DNA of 64,000 nt, taken from positions 1 through 64,000 of the forward strand of contig NZ_VJMG01000023.1 in NCBI RefSeq assembly GCF_007004135.1, in the 5' to 3' direction. Position 1 is the first letter of the stretch, and each line of letters begins with the position of its first letter. Source of the stretch: Affinirhizobium straminoryzae. GTDB taxonomy: Bacteria > Pseudomonadota > Alphaproteobacteria > Rhizobiales > Rhizobiaceae. The translations under genes were made by a program, and so were the position numbers. Shown piece after piece: positions 20,209 to 28,244 of the stretch. Under the pieces are notes generated by a model that was given only the letters and a program-made list of their open reading frames with translations, was not told the DNA's origin and ran no database searches.

Positions 20209-20344
20209 GATGATCTTCCTTGCCGCCGGCACCGGAAAAGGCCGGAATTTTGAGCGGTTTCTTAGAGGATGAAGCCACAGGCGGCAAGCCTTGAAGCGGG
20301 GGGCAAGGGTGGCAAGGCATCATCCATAGTGCTATGCTTTATCC

Positions 20345-20476
20345 ATGCAGGGACAGCAGTTTGAACATCTTTGGCGCGACAAGGTGGGCGACTACCGTAT
20401 CATCTGCGAAATCATGGACAGGAAACTGATCGTGCTCGTTGTCGAGATCGGCCATCGCCGCGAGATTTACCGTTGA
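20345..20476 (+). pseudogene. 3' remnant of a RelE/ParE-family toxin gene
   Basis: The 43-codon frame encodes [16 protein letters not shown] and then [16 protein letters not shown]. This is the characteristic C-terminal half of RelE toxins ([14 protein letters not shown]...VGHRREVY). The N-terminal half and an antitoxin gene are absent upstream. An ATG happens to lie near the junction, so a short peptide could still be made. It retains the C-terminal Arg/Tyr region, but a truncated RelE is unlikely to be active. Its TGA overlaps the TTG start proposed for the next gene. Confidence 0.82.
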
Positions 20477-21228
20477 TCCTCGAAGCCCTCGATTACGCCG
20501 CCAGCCTGCCGCTGACGCCCAGCCCCTTCCGCCGACATATCGCCGCCTCGGTCAGCCTGCTTGCGCGCGCGAGGCGCTGCGAAAAGGCCTGGGCGCCGCA
20601 TGAGGCGATGAGTCAGGCGCATGTGCTGGACACGGTGAAGGCCATGCGGCAGCGGCGCACGGCGGTCGTGCTCGGCTCCGGCCTGCTGCGCGACGTTCCC
20701 GTCGCGGCCCTTGCCAAAAGCTTCGACACGGTGGTGCTGGTCGATCTGGTACATCTTGCCAGCGTGCGCCTGCGACTTTCGGCGCGGCGCCTGCGCCAGG
20801 TGCGGCTGATCCACCGCGATCTCTCGGGCCTCGAGGCGGCGCTCGCCGGCGAGGCCCCGGAACCGCTCGCCTTCCTGCGGCAGGTGCCCTATCTCGATCT
20901 CGTCGTCTCCGCCAATCTGCTCTCGCAGATCGGGGTCGGCGCGCGGATGGCGCTCGAGACCTCCGGCAGGGCGGAAGCGGCGCACACCATTCTGCCGCAA
21001 CTGGCGGCGGCGCATCTCTCCGGCCTTGCTGCCCTGCCCTGCCGCACCTGCCTCATCACCGATGTCTCCTACCGCGTGCTGTCACGCGATGGCAGCGTTC
21101 TGGAGGAGGACGATCTTCTCTGCGGCGTGCCCGTGCCGGACCATCGAAAGAGCTGGGACTGGACGGTCGCCCCCTTCGGCGAGCAGGGACCGCACCAGCA
21201 GGCGGTGCATCGCGTGATCGCCGCCTGA
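20473..21228 (+). CDS. Hypothetical protein with a methyltransferase-like core
   Basis: The protein has 251 residues if it starts at TTG 20473 (reads [21 protein letters not shown]). A downstream ATG at 20608 would remove the first 45. A Rossmann-like segment [18 protein letters not shown] followed by [18 protein letters not shown] looks like SAM-binding motif I plus an acidic post-I strand. [14 protein letters not shown] resembles motif IV. The substrate is unknown and I do not recognise a named family. The low codon position of Met near the front makes the true start uncertain. Confidence 0.65.
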   Translation: MILEALDYAASLPLTPSPFRRHIAASVSLLARARRCEKAWAPHEAMSQAHVLDTVKAMRQRRTAVVLGSGLLRDVPVAALAKSFDTVVLVDLVHLASVRLRLSARRLRQVRLIHRDLSGLEAALAGEAPEPLAFLRQVPYLDLVVSANLLSQIGVGARMALETSGRAEAAHTILPQLAAAHLSGLAALPCRTCLITDVSYRVLSRDGSVLEEDDLLCGVPVPDHRKSWDWTVAPFGEQGPHQQAVHRVIAA

Positions 21229-21308
21229 GGAGACGGCCATGGCCCTCGCCGGCCCATCGCCGGCTGCCCGTCCTTGCATTTTGCCGGATGCGGACTACTC
21301 TGAACGAC

Positions 21309-21722
21309 ATGCGCCGTTTTGCCTTTCTCCTCGCCCTGCTGGCCTGGCTCTTTCAAGGGCTGATGCCGGCGCTTGCGCTCCCGATGGCAGCGGGCGGAAT
21401 GCCGATGATGAGGGATCACCCGATGCCGGGCGCCGCGGCGACCATATCGCTGCACCGCCACGGGAAACTGCACGAGACGGCAATGACGGGCGCAGAGCAT
21501 GCGGACCGGAACGCAGGAAGCGCCGGCCATTGCCGCGACTGCGCCGACACGCACCACAAGACCGGCTGCGCCATGAGCCTCTGTGCCGCCTGTACCTCGC
21601 TGGTGCCGCCCCTCGTGCTGGCGGGTGGCCATCCGATGGCGCTGCGCTATCCCGCCCCCCTGCCGGATGCGGTGCTTCTGGACAGGGCGCCCGCGCCGCT
21701 TGATCCTCCACCCCGCGCCTGA
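21309..21722 (+). CDS. Exported Cys/His/Met-rich small protein
   Basis: The product has 137 residues with an N-terminal hydrophobic signal (FAFLLALLAWLFQGLMPALA). The mature part is rich in potential metal ligands: GGMPMMRDHPMPG, HRHGKLHE, and a cluster HCRDCADTHHKTGCAMSLCAAC. It resembles DUF2946-like or copper-handling periplasmic proteins in character, but I cannot name the family. It is 69 bp upstream of a DUF305 gene, a family linked to copper, so a joint metal role is a reasonable inference. Confidence 0.6.
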   Translation: MRRFAFLLALLAWLFQGLMPALALPMAAGGMPMMRDHPMPGAAATISLHRHGKLHETAMTGAEHADRNAGSAGHCRDCADTHHKTGCAMSLCAACTSLVPPLVLAGGHPMALRYPAPLPDAVLLDRAPAPLDPPPRA

Positions 21723-21791
21723 CGAGCCGGACGGCGGTTGATCCGCCCCTTTTTTCCTTTTTGCAACTCGTCAAACACGGGACCAAGACCC

Positions 21792-22166
21792 ATGACAGTC
21801 AGAACCGCTCTTACCGCCGGCCTCGTCGCCGCGCTCTTCACCCTGCCCGCACCCCTGCCAGCCCTCGCAGACGACATGTCGGCCCATTCCGGCCATGCCA
21901 TGAACGGTGCCGACGCCTCGACCAAGGGCTTCGAGGCAGCCAACATGACCATGCACAAGGCCATGGCCATCCCCTATACCGGCAATGCCGATGTCGATTT
22001 CGTCCGCTCGATGATCCCGCATCATCAGGGCGCCATCGACATGGCCAAGGTGGAACTGGCCCACGGCAAGGACCCGGCCATCCGCAAGATCGCCGAGGAC
22101 GTCATCGCGGCGCAGGAAGCCGAGATTGCCGTGATGAAGGCGTGGCTGGCCAAACACGGCCAGTAA
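21792..22166 (+). CDS. DUF305 domain secreted protein (CopM-like)
   Basis: The protein has 124 residues with a signal peptide (VAALFTLPAPLPALA) and then a His/Met-bearing linker HSGHAMNGA. The DUF305 core contains FVRSMIPHHQGAIDMAKVEL, the hallmark ferritin-like four-helix motif. DUF305 members such as CopM bind copper in the periplasm. No copper ATPase or regulator is nearby, so the function is inferred from family and neighbour only. Confidence 0.87.
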   Translation: MTVRTALTAGLVAALFTLPAPLPALADDMSAHSGHAMNGADASTKGFEAANMTMHKAMAIPYTGNADVDFVRSMIPHHQGAIDMAKVELAHGKDPAIRKIAEDVIAAQEAEIAVMKAWLAKHGQ

Positions 22167-22197
22167 GGCACGCGCGAAGGGCCCTGGCCGCACCCCG

Positions 22198-22221
22198 CAA
22201 TGGCGCGCTGGCGCGCCATTG
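22198..22221. terminator. Perfect hairpin after the DUF305 gene
   Basis: A 10-bp perfect inverted repeat (CAATGGCGCG / CGCGCCATTG) encloses a 4-nt loop. It has no T run, so it is a terminator-like or mRNA-end-protecting hairpin. Confidence 0.55.
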
Positions 22222-22276
22222 CATTGGCCGCAGACGGGATTAGTTTAATCGCGTCGTCCTGAGGAAGAGGCCCGCC

Positions 22277-22984
22277 ATGACCATCCGCCCGCTGACCGTC
22301 ATCGGCTTCGATGCCGATGACACGCTCTGGCAGAACGAGCAGTATTACAAGCTGACGGAGAGCCATTTCCGCGATCTTCTCGCCGATTATGCCGAGGGCG
22401 ACCACGTCTCGGAGCGCCTGCTGGAGGCGGAAAAGCGCAACCTTGCCTATTACGGTTTCGGCATCAAGGGTTTTACGCTGTCGATGATCGAAACCGCGCT
22501 GGAGGTGACCGAAGGCAAGGCGCCGGCCGAGGTGGTGGGCCGGATTCTTTCGATCGGCCGCGAGCTTCTGTCCCACCCCGTCGAATGCCTGCCGCATGCG
22601 CGCGACACCCTGGAGGCGCTGTGCGGCCAATACTTCCTCGTGCTGATCACCAAGGGGGACCTCTTCGACCAGGAGCGCAAGCTGGCGCAATCCGGGCTCG
22701 GCGATTACTTCGACGCCGTGGAAGTGGTCTCCGACAAGACCGCCACCACCTATCGCCGCATCTTCGGCAAGCATGGCGATGGTCCGGAACAGGCGATGAT
22801 GATCGGCAATTCGCTGAAATCCGACGTGGTGCCGGCGCTGGCCGCCGGCAGCTGGGGCGTGTTCGTGCCGCATGCGCTGACCTGGGTGCTGGAGCATGTG
22901 GAAAAGCCGGCGGAAGCGCCGCGTTTCCGCGAGATCGACGATCTCGGCGGAGTGAAGCCGCTGATCGACGATATCTGCAGCTGA
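22277..22984 (+). CDS. HAD family hydrolase
   Basis: The product is 235 residues. HAD motif I is VIGFDADDTLWQNEQYY, with nucleophile and acid/base Asp at FDADD. Motif II is LVLITKGD, with Thr in place. The motif III Lys is in VVSDKTATTYR, and motif IV is AMMIGNSLKSDVVPALAAG. The substrate is probably a small phosphorylated metabolite but cannot be specified. It is followed after 10 bp by a glycosylase-family gene, so the two are likely cotranscribed. Confidence 0.88.
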   Translation: MTIRPLTVIGFDADDTLWQNEQYYKLTESHFRDLLADYAEGDHVSERLLEAEKRNLAYYGFGIKGFTLSMIETALEVTEGKAPAEVVGRILSIGRELLSHPVECLPHARDTLEALCGQYFLVLITKGDLFDQERKLAQSGLGDYFDAVEVVSDKTATTYRRIFGKHGDGPEQAMMIGNSLKSDVVPALAAGSWGVFVPHALTWVLEHVEKPAEAPRFREIDDLGGVKPLIDDICS

Positions 22985-22994
22985 GAGGACGGCC

Positions 22995-23660
22995 ATGCGC
23001 AGCTTTGACGACATCTGGACACTTGCCGTCGAGCGCAAGGGCGAAGAGGCCGTGCGCGAGGCCCTGCAGTTTCCGAAGCCGGCAGCCGAGATTGCCGCCA
23101 TGACCGACGACCGGTTCCTTGCGCTGATGACCCGCTGCATCTTCCAGTCCGGCTTCAACTGGAAGGTCGTGGATGCCATGTGGCCGGGGTTCGAGGCCGC
23201 CTTCGAAGGCTTCGACATCGGTCCTTGCGCCATGCTGCATGACGAGGATTTCGGCCGGCTGGTCTCCGACACGCGGATCATCCGGCATGGCCAGAAGATC
23301 AAGTCCGTGCAGGAAAACGCGGTGTTCCTCGCAGATCTCGCCCGCGACCACGGCTCCGCCGGAGCCTTCTTCGCAGGCTGGCCGGCAGAGAACTATATCG
23401 GCCTGCTCGATCTCCTGCAGAAGAAGGGTTCCCGGCTCGGCGGCAATACGGGGCCGTATTTTCTGCGCCTTGCCGGGCTGGAAAGCTTCATCCTGTCGCA
23501 AAGCGTCGTGAACCGGCTGGTGGCCGAAGACGTGGTGAGCAAGGCGCCGACCTCGGCCCGCGACAAGGCGGCGGTGCAGGCCGCCTTCAACACGTGGAGA
23601 AATCAGTCCGGCCGCTCGCTGACCGAAATCAGCCGCGTGCTGGCGCTCAGCATCGATTAA
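22995..23660 (+). CDS. DNA-3-methyladenine glycosylase I family paralogue
   Basis: The 221-residue protein has the helical TagI-like fold: CIFQSGFNWKVVDAMWPGF aligns with the substrate-pocket helix, DTRIIRHGQKIKSVQENA with the helix-hairpin region, and LGGNTGPYFLRLAG is a late loop. It lacks the N-terminal zinc-site Cys and the YHDEEWG motif of true TagI and has no C-terminal NDHxxGC. A different base or no catalysis is possible. It meets a canonical tag gene tail to tail with only 3 bp between stops. Confidence 0.78.
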   Translation: MRSFDDIWTLAVERKGEEAVREALQFPKPAAEIAAMTDDRFLALMTRCIFQSGFNWKVVDAMWPGFEAAFEGFDIGPCAMLHDEDFGRLVSDTRIIRHGQKIKSVQENAVFLADLARDHGSAGAFFAGWPAENYIGLLDLLQKKGSRLGGNTGPYFLRLAGLESFILSQSVVNRLVAEDVVSKAPTSARDKAAVQAAFNTWRNQSGRSLTEISRVLALSID

Positions 23661-23663
23661 GCC

Positions 23664-24293
23664 TTACGGCCGCGCGAAGGCTGCCCGTTCCGCATCTGCC
23701 TCCGGCTGGCGATAGCAGCCATCCAGATGATCGTTGACGAGGCCCATCGCCTGCATGAAGGCGTAAACGGTGGTCGGGCCGACAAAGGTCCAGCCGCGCT
23801 TCTTCAGGTCCTTCGACAGGCGGATGGAGGTCGGCGTCGTGGGGTTGGCGCGCAACGTTTCCAGATCCATCACGGCGGGACGTTCGCCGGGCTTCGGCTC
23901 GTAGGACCAGAAGAAGCTTGCCAGCGAGCCGAATTCGTCGCGCAGTTCCACCGCACGCCTGGCATTGTTGATGGTGGAAACGATCTTGCCGCGATGGCGG
24001 ATGATGCCGGCATCCGCCACGCAGCGCTCGATATCCGCTTCGCCGAAGGTGGCAACGCGCTTGAAATCGAAGCCGGCGAAGGCAGCGCGGAAATTCTCGC
24101 GCTTGCGCAGGATCGTCAGCCACGAGAGGCCGGACTGAAACCCTTCAAGGCAGATCTTCTCGAACAGGCGGATGTCATCGGTGACCGGGCGGCCCCATTC
24201 CTCGTCGTGATAGCGCTCGTAATCGGCAAGGCCCTGATGCCAGAAGCAGCGGCAGCGGCCGTCCGCGCCCTCGATGATACCCGGTTTCGTCAT
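23664..24293 (-). CDS. tag: DNA-3-methyladenine glycosylase I
   Basis: Tag removes 3-methyladenine from alkylated DNA. The product has 209 residues from the ATG at 24293. It has CRCFW near the N-terminus, then YERYHDEEWGRPV. The conserved core is LEGFQSGLSWLTILRKREN and DAGIIRHRGKIVSTINNA, and the C-terminal zinc motif is VNDHLDGC. These supply the Cys/His ligands of the TagI zinc snap. An upstream start at 24356 would add a non-conserved segment. Confidence 0.95.
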   Translation of the reverse strand: MTKPGIIEGADGRCRCFWHQGLADYERYHDEEWGRPVTDDIRLFEKICLEGFQSGLSWLTILRKRENFRAAFAGFDFKRVATFGEADIERCVADAGIIRHRGKIVSTINNARRAVELRDEFGSLASFFWSYEPKPGERPAVMDLETLRANPTTPTSIRLSKDLKKRGWTFVGPTTVYAFMQAMGLVNDHLDGCYRQPEADAERAAFARP

Positions 24294-24586
24294 GAAAACT
24301 CCTCTCAAGATCCCCGCGCCCTGGCACGAACGGGCGACCCCTTCCACCCGAAACATGCCATCCGAAATCTGCCGCCGGCGATCGGTGCGCCAGCCCGGAC
24401 GGCGGGAGCTTTACCAGTCCTTTACCCCGTTTCCAAACGATGCATTAACCCTGCCGTCCGGTTTGCAAAAACCCGCGGATTTTCAGGAGCCTGCATTTAC
24501 CGTTCGGTGGCGGTTGCAGCGCAGTTTCTGGGGCATGAGGATGCCGGCCGGCCGCCGGCGTCAACCCTTTGGAAAGGATGTCGCGG

Positions 24587-25444
24587 ATGCAGCGCCCCTG
24601 GACACGTTTCGACAAGACCCTGATTCTGATCGGCACAGGCCTGCAGGTCTTCGTCGCGCCCGCTGCCGCCGAGGAGCGCTACCGCGAACGGCCGCCGGTG
24701 ATCGTCAGCCCGGACCTGACGGCACCGTGGATCCGGCAACTGGGAGGCGCGGTTCCAGCGAACGCGCCCGCGGCCGCCTCCCCGGTCAGCGCCGGCCGTT
24801 CCCAGACAGGCCTGCCCGCCACGCCGTTTCGCCAGATAGCCGTGGCGCCGCCGGTCGCGGCACCCCGAACGCAATCCACACAGATCCGCCCGCGCCAGCC
24901 GGAGCTATCGCTGCCGGCCGCCGCTTCGGTCGCCACCCCGGTTCAGACGGCCGCCATGCAGCCGATCCCGGTGATCCGCAGCCGGCTGGAACCGCAATTC
25001 CTGCCGCAGATCGTCGACTATGACACGCGCGAGACGCCGGGCACCATCGTCATCGATACGCCGCACCGCTTCCTCTATCTGGTGCTGGAGGACGGCAAGG
25101 CTAAACGGTATGGCGTCGGCGTCGGCAAGCCGGGCTTCGAATGGGCAGGCGCCCACAAGGTGACCCGCAAGGCCGAATGGCCGGACTGGCACCCGCCGAA
25201 GGAGATGATCACCCGCGAGGCGGCGAAAGGGCATTATCTGCCCGCCTCCATGCAGGGTGGCCCGGAAAACCCGCTCGGCGCACGCGCGCTCTACCTTGGC
25301 TCGACCCTCTACCGCATCCACGGCACCAATGCCCCCTGGACGATCGGCAGCGGCGTCTCCTCCGGCTGCATCCGCATGCGCAATGAGGATGTCACCGATC
25401 TTTACGAGCGCGTTCCCATCGGAACCACAGTCATCGTGATGTGA
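24587..25444 (+). CDS. L,D-transpeptidase (YkuD domain), exported
   Basis: This family forms 3-3 peptidoglycan cross-links or attaches proteins to the wall in the periplasm. The 285-residue product has a signal-like N-terminus ending VFVAPAAAEE. A Pro/Ala/Gln-rich linker of about 110 residues follows, then the YkuD domain beginning IVIDTPHRFLYLVLEDGKA. The catalytic motif is IHGTNAPWTIGSGVSSGCIR, with Cys and the upstream His. GGAAAGG lies 9 bases before the ATG at 24587. An ATG 9 bases upstream is less well spaced. Confidence 0.92.
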   Translation: MQRPWTRFDKTLILIGTGLQVFVAPAAAEERYRERPPVIVSPDLTAPWIRQLGGAVPANAPAAASPVSAGRSQTGLPATPFRQIAVAPPVAAPRTQSTQIRPRQPELSLPAAASVATPVQTAAMQPIPVIRSRLEPQFLPQIVDYDTRETPGTIVIDTPHRFLYLVLEDGKAKRYGVGVGKPGFEWAGAHKVTRKAEWPDWHPPKEMITREAAKGHYLPASMQGGPENPLGARALYLGSTLYRIHGTNAPWTIGSGVSSGCIRMRNEDVTDLYERVPIGTTVIVM

Positions 25445-25530
25445 GGCAGGGCGGCAACAGGTTTGTCATGTGCCTGTCATGCCCGGCCGCTTAGCTTGGC
25501 ATCACGCTAACGGGACCCAGGGCATCCGTC

Positions 25531-26193
25531 ATGATTCTTCGCAATGCCATCCATACTGCCGCCCTGCTGGCCGGCTGCCTCTTCGTCAGTGCCGCTCAAG
25601 CCGGCGATTTCGAAATCTCCGGCTATGGCGGCTGGCAGTCGGCACCGCACAGCCATGTGGATGTCAGCGACCAGCCGGGTTTCGGCGCCGGCTGGGAAGG
25701 CAAATCATTCGCAAGCCCGCCCTACTGGGGCATCCGCGGCACCTACTGGTTCGACGGCGGCGCGCTGTCCAACCTCGGCATCTCGCTCGATTACACGCAT
25801 GACAAGGTCTATGCAGACGACGAGACCATGGCCAAGGCCGGCTGGTCGCATTTCGAGTTCACCGACGGGCTGAACATCCTGACGCTGAACGCGCTCTACC
25901 GCTTCCCGCTGCAGGACCTGCCGATCACGCCTTATGTCGGCGCCGGCGTCGGCATCAACGTGCCGCATGTGGAAGTCACCCGCCCCTCCGGCAAGACCTT
26001 CGACTACCAGTTCGGCGGCGCAACGATCCAGGCCCAGGCGGGCGTCAGCTACCGCTTCACCGACAACTGGTCGGCCTTCCTGGAATACAAGGGCACCTAC
26101 AACTGGATCGATGTCGATATCGACAGCAATGCCTCGCTGAAGACCGACATCATCACCCATGCGGTGAATTTCGGCGTGTCCTACAAGTTCTGA
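25531..26193 (+). CDS. Outer membrane beta-barrel protein, LpxQ (lipid A oxidase)-like
   Basis: The protein has 220 residues with a cleavable signal (AALLAGCLFVSAAQA). Alternating aromatic strands begin FEISGYGGWQSAPHSHVDV and end with the barrel signature HAVNFGVSYKF, whose last residue is Phe. The opening strand and size resemble rhizobial LpxQ, which oxidises the proximal glucosamine of lipid A to aminogluconate in the outer membrane. Other small OmpA-like or porin-family barrels remain possible. It converges on glcF. Confidence 0.7.
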   Translation: MILRNAIHTAALLAGCLFVSAAQAGDFEISGYGGWQSAPHSHVDVSDQPGFGAGWEGKSFASPPYWGIRGTYWFDGGALSNLGISLDYTHDKVYADDETMAKAGWSHFEFTDGLNILTLNALYRFPLQDLPITPYVGAGVGINVPHVEVTRPSGKTFDYQFGGATIQAQAGVSYRFTDNWSAFLEYKGTYNWIDVDIDSNASLKTDIITHAVNFGVSYKF

Positions 26194-26219
26194 CCGGCAG
26201 GCCCGACGCCGTCACGCCA

Positions 26220-27518
26220 TCAGGCCGGAAGCCTTGCGGGTTTCGGCCCGCCATAGGCCCAGTCCAGCAGTTCCACCGTGTGCAGCACCGGGATCTCGGT
26301 TCCGGTGCGGATCTGGGTGATGCAGCCGATATTGCCGGTAGCGACCACATCCGGTTTCGTGGCCTCCAGATTGCGCACCTTGCGCTGCTTGAGCTGGCCA
26401 GAAATCTCCGGCTGGAGGATATTGTAGGTGCCGGCGGAGCCGCAGCAGAGATGGCCTTCCGCCGGATCCTTCACGGCAAAGCCCGCCGCCTTCAAGAGGT
26501 TTTTCGGCTGCAGCGTGATCTTCTGCCCGTGCTGCATCGAGCAGGCGGAATGATAGGCCACCGTCAGCCCACGCGTCTCCAGCCGCGGCAGATCGAGGGT
26601 CGCCAGATATTCGGTGATGTCGCGGGCGAGTGCCGAAACGCGGGCCGCCTTCTCCGCATAGGCCGGGTCGAGCCGCAGCATGTGGCCGTAATCCTTGATC
26701 GTGGTGCCGCAGCCGGACGCGGTGATCAGGATGGCATCGAGCCCCTCCCCCTCGATCTCGGCCATCCAGGCATCGATATTGCGGCGGGCGAAATCGAGCG
26801 CATCGGCCTCGCGGCCCATGTGATGCACCAGCGCGCCGCAGCAGCCCTCACCCTTCGGCGTGACCACCGCCACGCCGAAGCGGGCAAGCAGGCGGCGGGT
26901 GGCGGCATTGATGCCGGGATCGAGCACCGGCTGGGCGCACCCTTCGAGAAGGGCGACGCGGCCACGGCGAAGGCCAGGGGCAACCACAGCCTCCCCTGAT
27001 GGAGCCGGCGCTGCGGGCAACGTCTGCGGCGCAAGCGAGAGCATGGCGGCAAAGGAAGACAGCGCCTTGACGCGCGAAAGAACCGGCGCCAGCGGCCGGG
27101 CAAGGCCCGCAAGCGTCAGCGCCGCACGGAACCGTGCCGGATAGGGCAGGATCGCCGCCAGCAGCGCCCGGGTGAAACGGTCGAGCGGCGGGCGCGTATA
27201 GGTCTTTTCGATATGCACCCGTGCGTGATCGACGAGATGCATGTAATCGACGCCGGAGGGACAGGTGGTGGTGCAGGAAAGGCAGGAGAGACAGCGGTCA
27301 ATGTGCTTCACCACCTCCGCATCGGCCGGGCGGCCGTTTTCCAGCATGTCCTTGATGAGGTAGATGCGCCCGCGCGGGCTGTCCAGCTCGTTGCCCAGCG
27401 TCACATAGGTGGGACAGGTGGCCGTGCAGAAGCCGCAATGCACGCAGCGCCGCAGGATCTTTTCCGATTCCGCCACCTGCGGATCGACAAGCTGTTCGGC
27501 GGTGAAGGATGTCTGCAT
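26220..27518 (-). CDS. glcF: Glycolate oxidase iron-sulfur subunit
   Basis: GlcF passes electrons from the flavin subunits GlcD/GlcE to the respiratory chain. The 432-residue product carries two 4Fe-4S motifs, CVHCGFCTATCP near residue 25 and CLSCLSCTTTCPSG near 75. It also has two CCG domains, GEGCCGALVHHMG and EGHLCCGSAGTYN. It is the last gene of a four-gene operon and begins only 3 bp after the stop of a nuclease-like gene. Confidence 0.96.
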   Translation of the reverse strand: MQTSFTAEQLVDPQVAESEKILRRCVHCGFCTATCPTYVTLGNELDSPRGRIYLIKDMLENGRPADAEVVKHIDRCLSCLSCTTTCPSGVDYMHLVDHARVHIEKTYTRPPLDRFTRALLAAILPYPARFRAALTLAGLARPLAPVLSRVKALSSFAAMLSLAPQTLPAAPAPSGEAVVAPGLRRGRVALLEGCAQPVLDPGINAATRRLLARFGVAVVTPKGEGCCGALVHHMGREADALDFARRNIDAWMAEIEGEGLDAILITASGCGTTIKDYGHMLRLDPAYAEKAARVSALARDITEYLATLDLPRLETRGLTVAYHSACSMQHGQKITLQPKNLLKAAGFAVKDPAEGHLCCGSAGTYNILQPEISGQLKQRKVRNLEATKPDVVATGNIGCITQIRTGTEIPVLHTVELLDWAYGGPKPARLPA

Positions 27519-27521
27519 GGG

Positions 27522-28244
27522 TCAGGCCATTTCCTCGAAGGTGAAGGAGATCGAATAACGCATGAGCGTGAGGTTCGGCACCGCGCGGGAAGCCGCAATC
27601 GTGCGCTTGTCGAAATCATGCGCCACGATGATGCCGCGCACGCGCGAGGCGCCATCCTCCTCCATGATGTCGCCCATGTAGCCGAGGATCTGGCCGACGA
27701 CGCGCGCATCCGTTTTTCCGGCCTTCAGCTCCACGACAACGCTCGCCCCGGCTCGGTCCTGGCAGAAGATGTCGATAAAGCCGGAGGACACGGCGCGCTC
27801 GGCGCCATCATCGGCGATGGTCAGCCCCTGCTCCAGCCGGGCGATGTCGCGGCGAAGGGCCGCCTGCATGTCCCGCTCCAGCGAAAGCTTCTGTTTTTCA
27901 TGGGCGATCTCGGGCAGGGCAGCCGCTTCCGGCAAAACTGCCGCAGCATCCAGCGTGGATTCGTTGAGGAACTTGCGGTAGCGCACCACCGCATTCTTGT
28001 AGGATTGCAGGTTGTTGCGGATATTGCCGTCGAACACCAGCCGCGATGGATTGGGCCGGCCCGCCTTCTCGTCGGCGCTGGTATAGACCAGCTCGGCGAT
28101 CAGCGCGTCATAGCCACCGGCGCCCCAGATCTCGTCGAGATTGCCATAGGCCTGCTCTACGCGCGAAACGCGATGAAGCTGGGCGTTGCGCGTGTTGTCG
28201 GAATATTCCTGTGCGACAAGCCAGTCCTTGTAGTCCGCCCGCAT
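27522..28244 (-). CDS. NucS/DUF91-like PD-(D/E)xK nuclease domain protein inside the glc operon
   Basis: The product is 240 residues. The first 120 are helical and predicted soluble (starts MRADYKDWLVAQEYSDNTRN). The C-terminal half matches the endonuclease NucS/DUF91 fold: FIDIFCQDRAG, then VVVELKAGKTDARVVGQI. This supplies the Asp, the Glu-x-Lys and a helix Gln of the PD-(D/E)xK site. The ATG overlaps the glcE stop by one base (TGATG), so it is translationally coupled to glcE. Such a gene has no known part in glycolate oxidation. It may act in DNA repair or defence and simply share the transcript. Confidence 0.78.
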   Translation of the reverse strand: MRADYKDWLVAQEYSDNTRNAQLHRVSRVEQAYGNLDEIWGAGGYDALIAELVYTSADEKAGRPNPSRLVFDGNIRNNLQSYKNAVVRYRKFLNESTLDAAAVLPEAAALPEIAHEKQKLSLERDMQAALRRDIARLEQGLTIADDGAERAVSSGFIDIFCQDRAGASVVVELKAGKTDARVVGQILGYMGDIMEEDGASRVRGIIVAHDFDKRTIAASRAVPNLTLMRYSISFTFEEMA

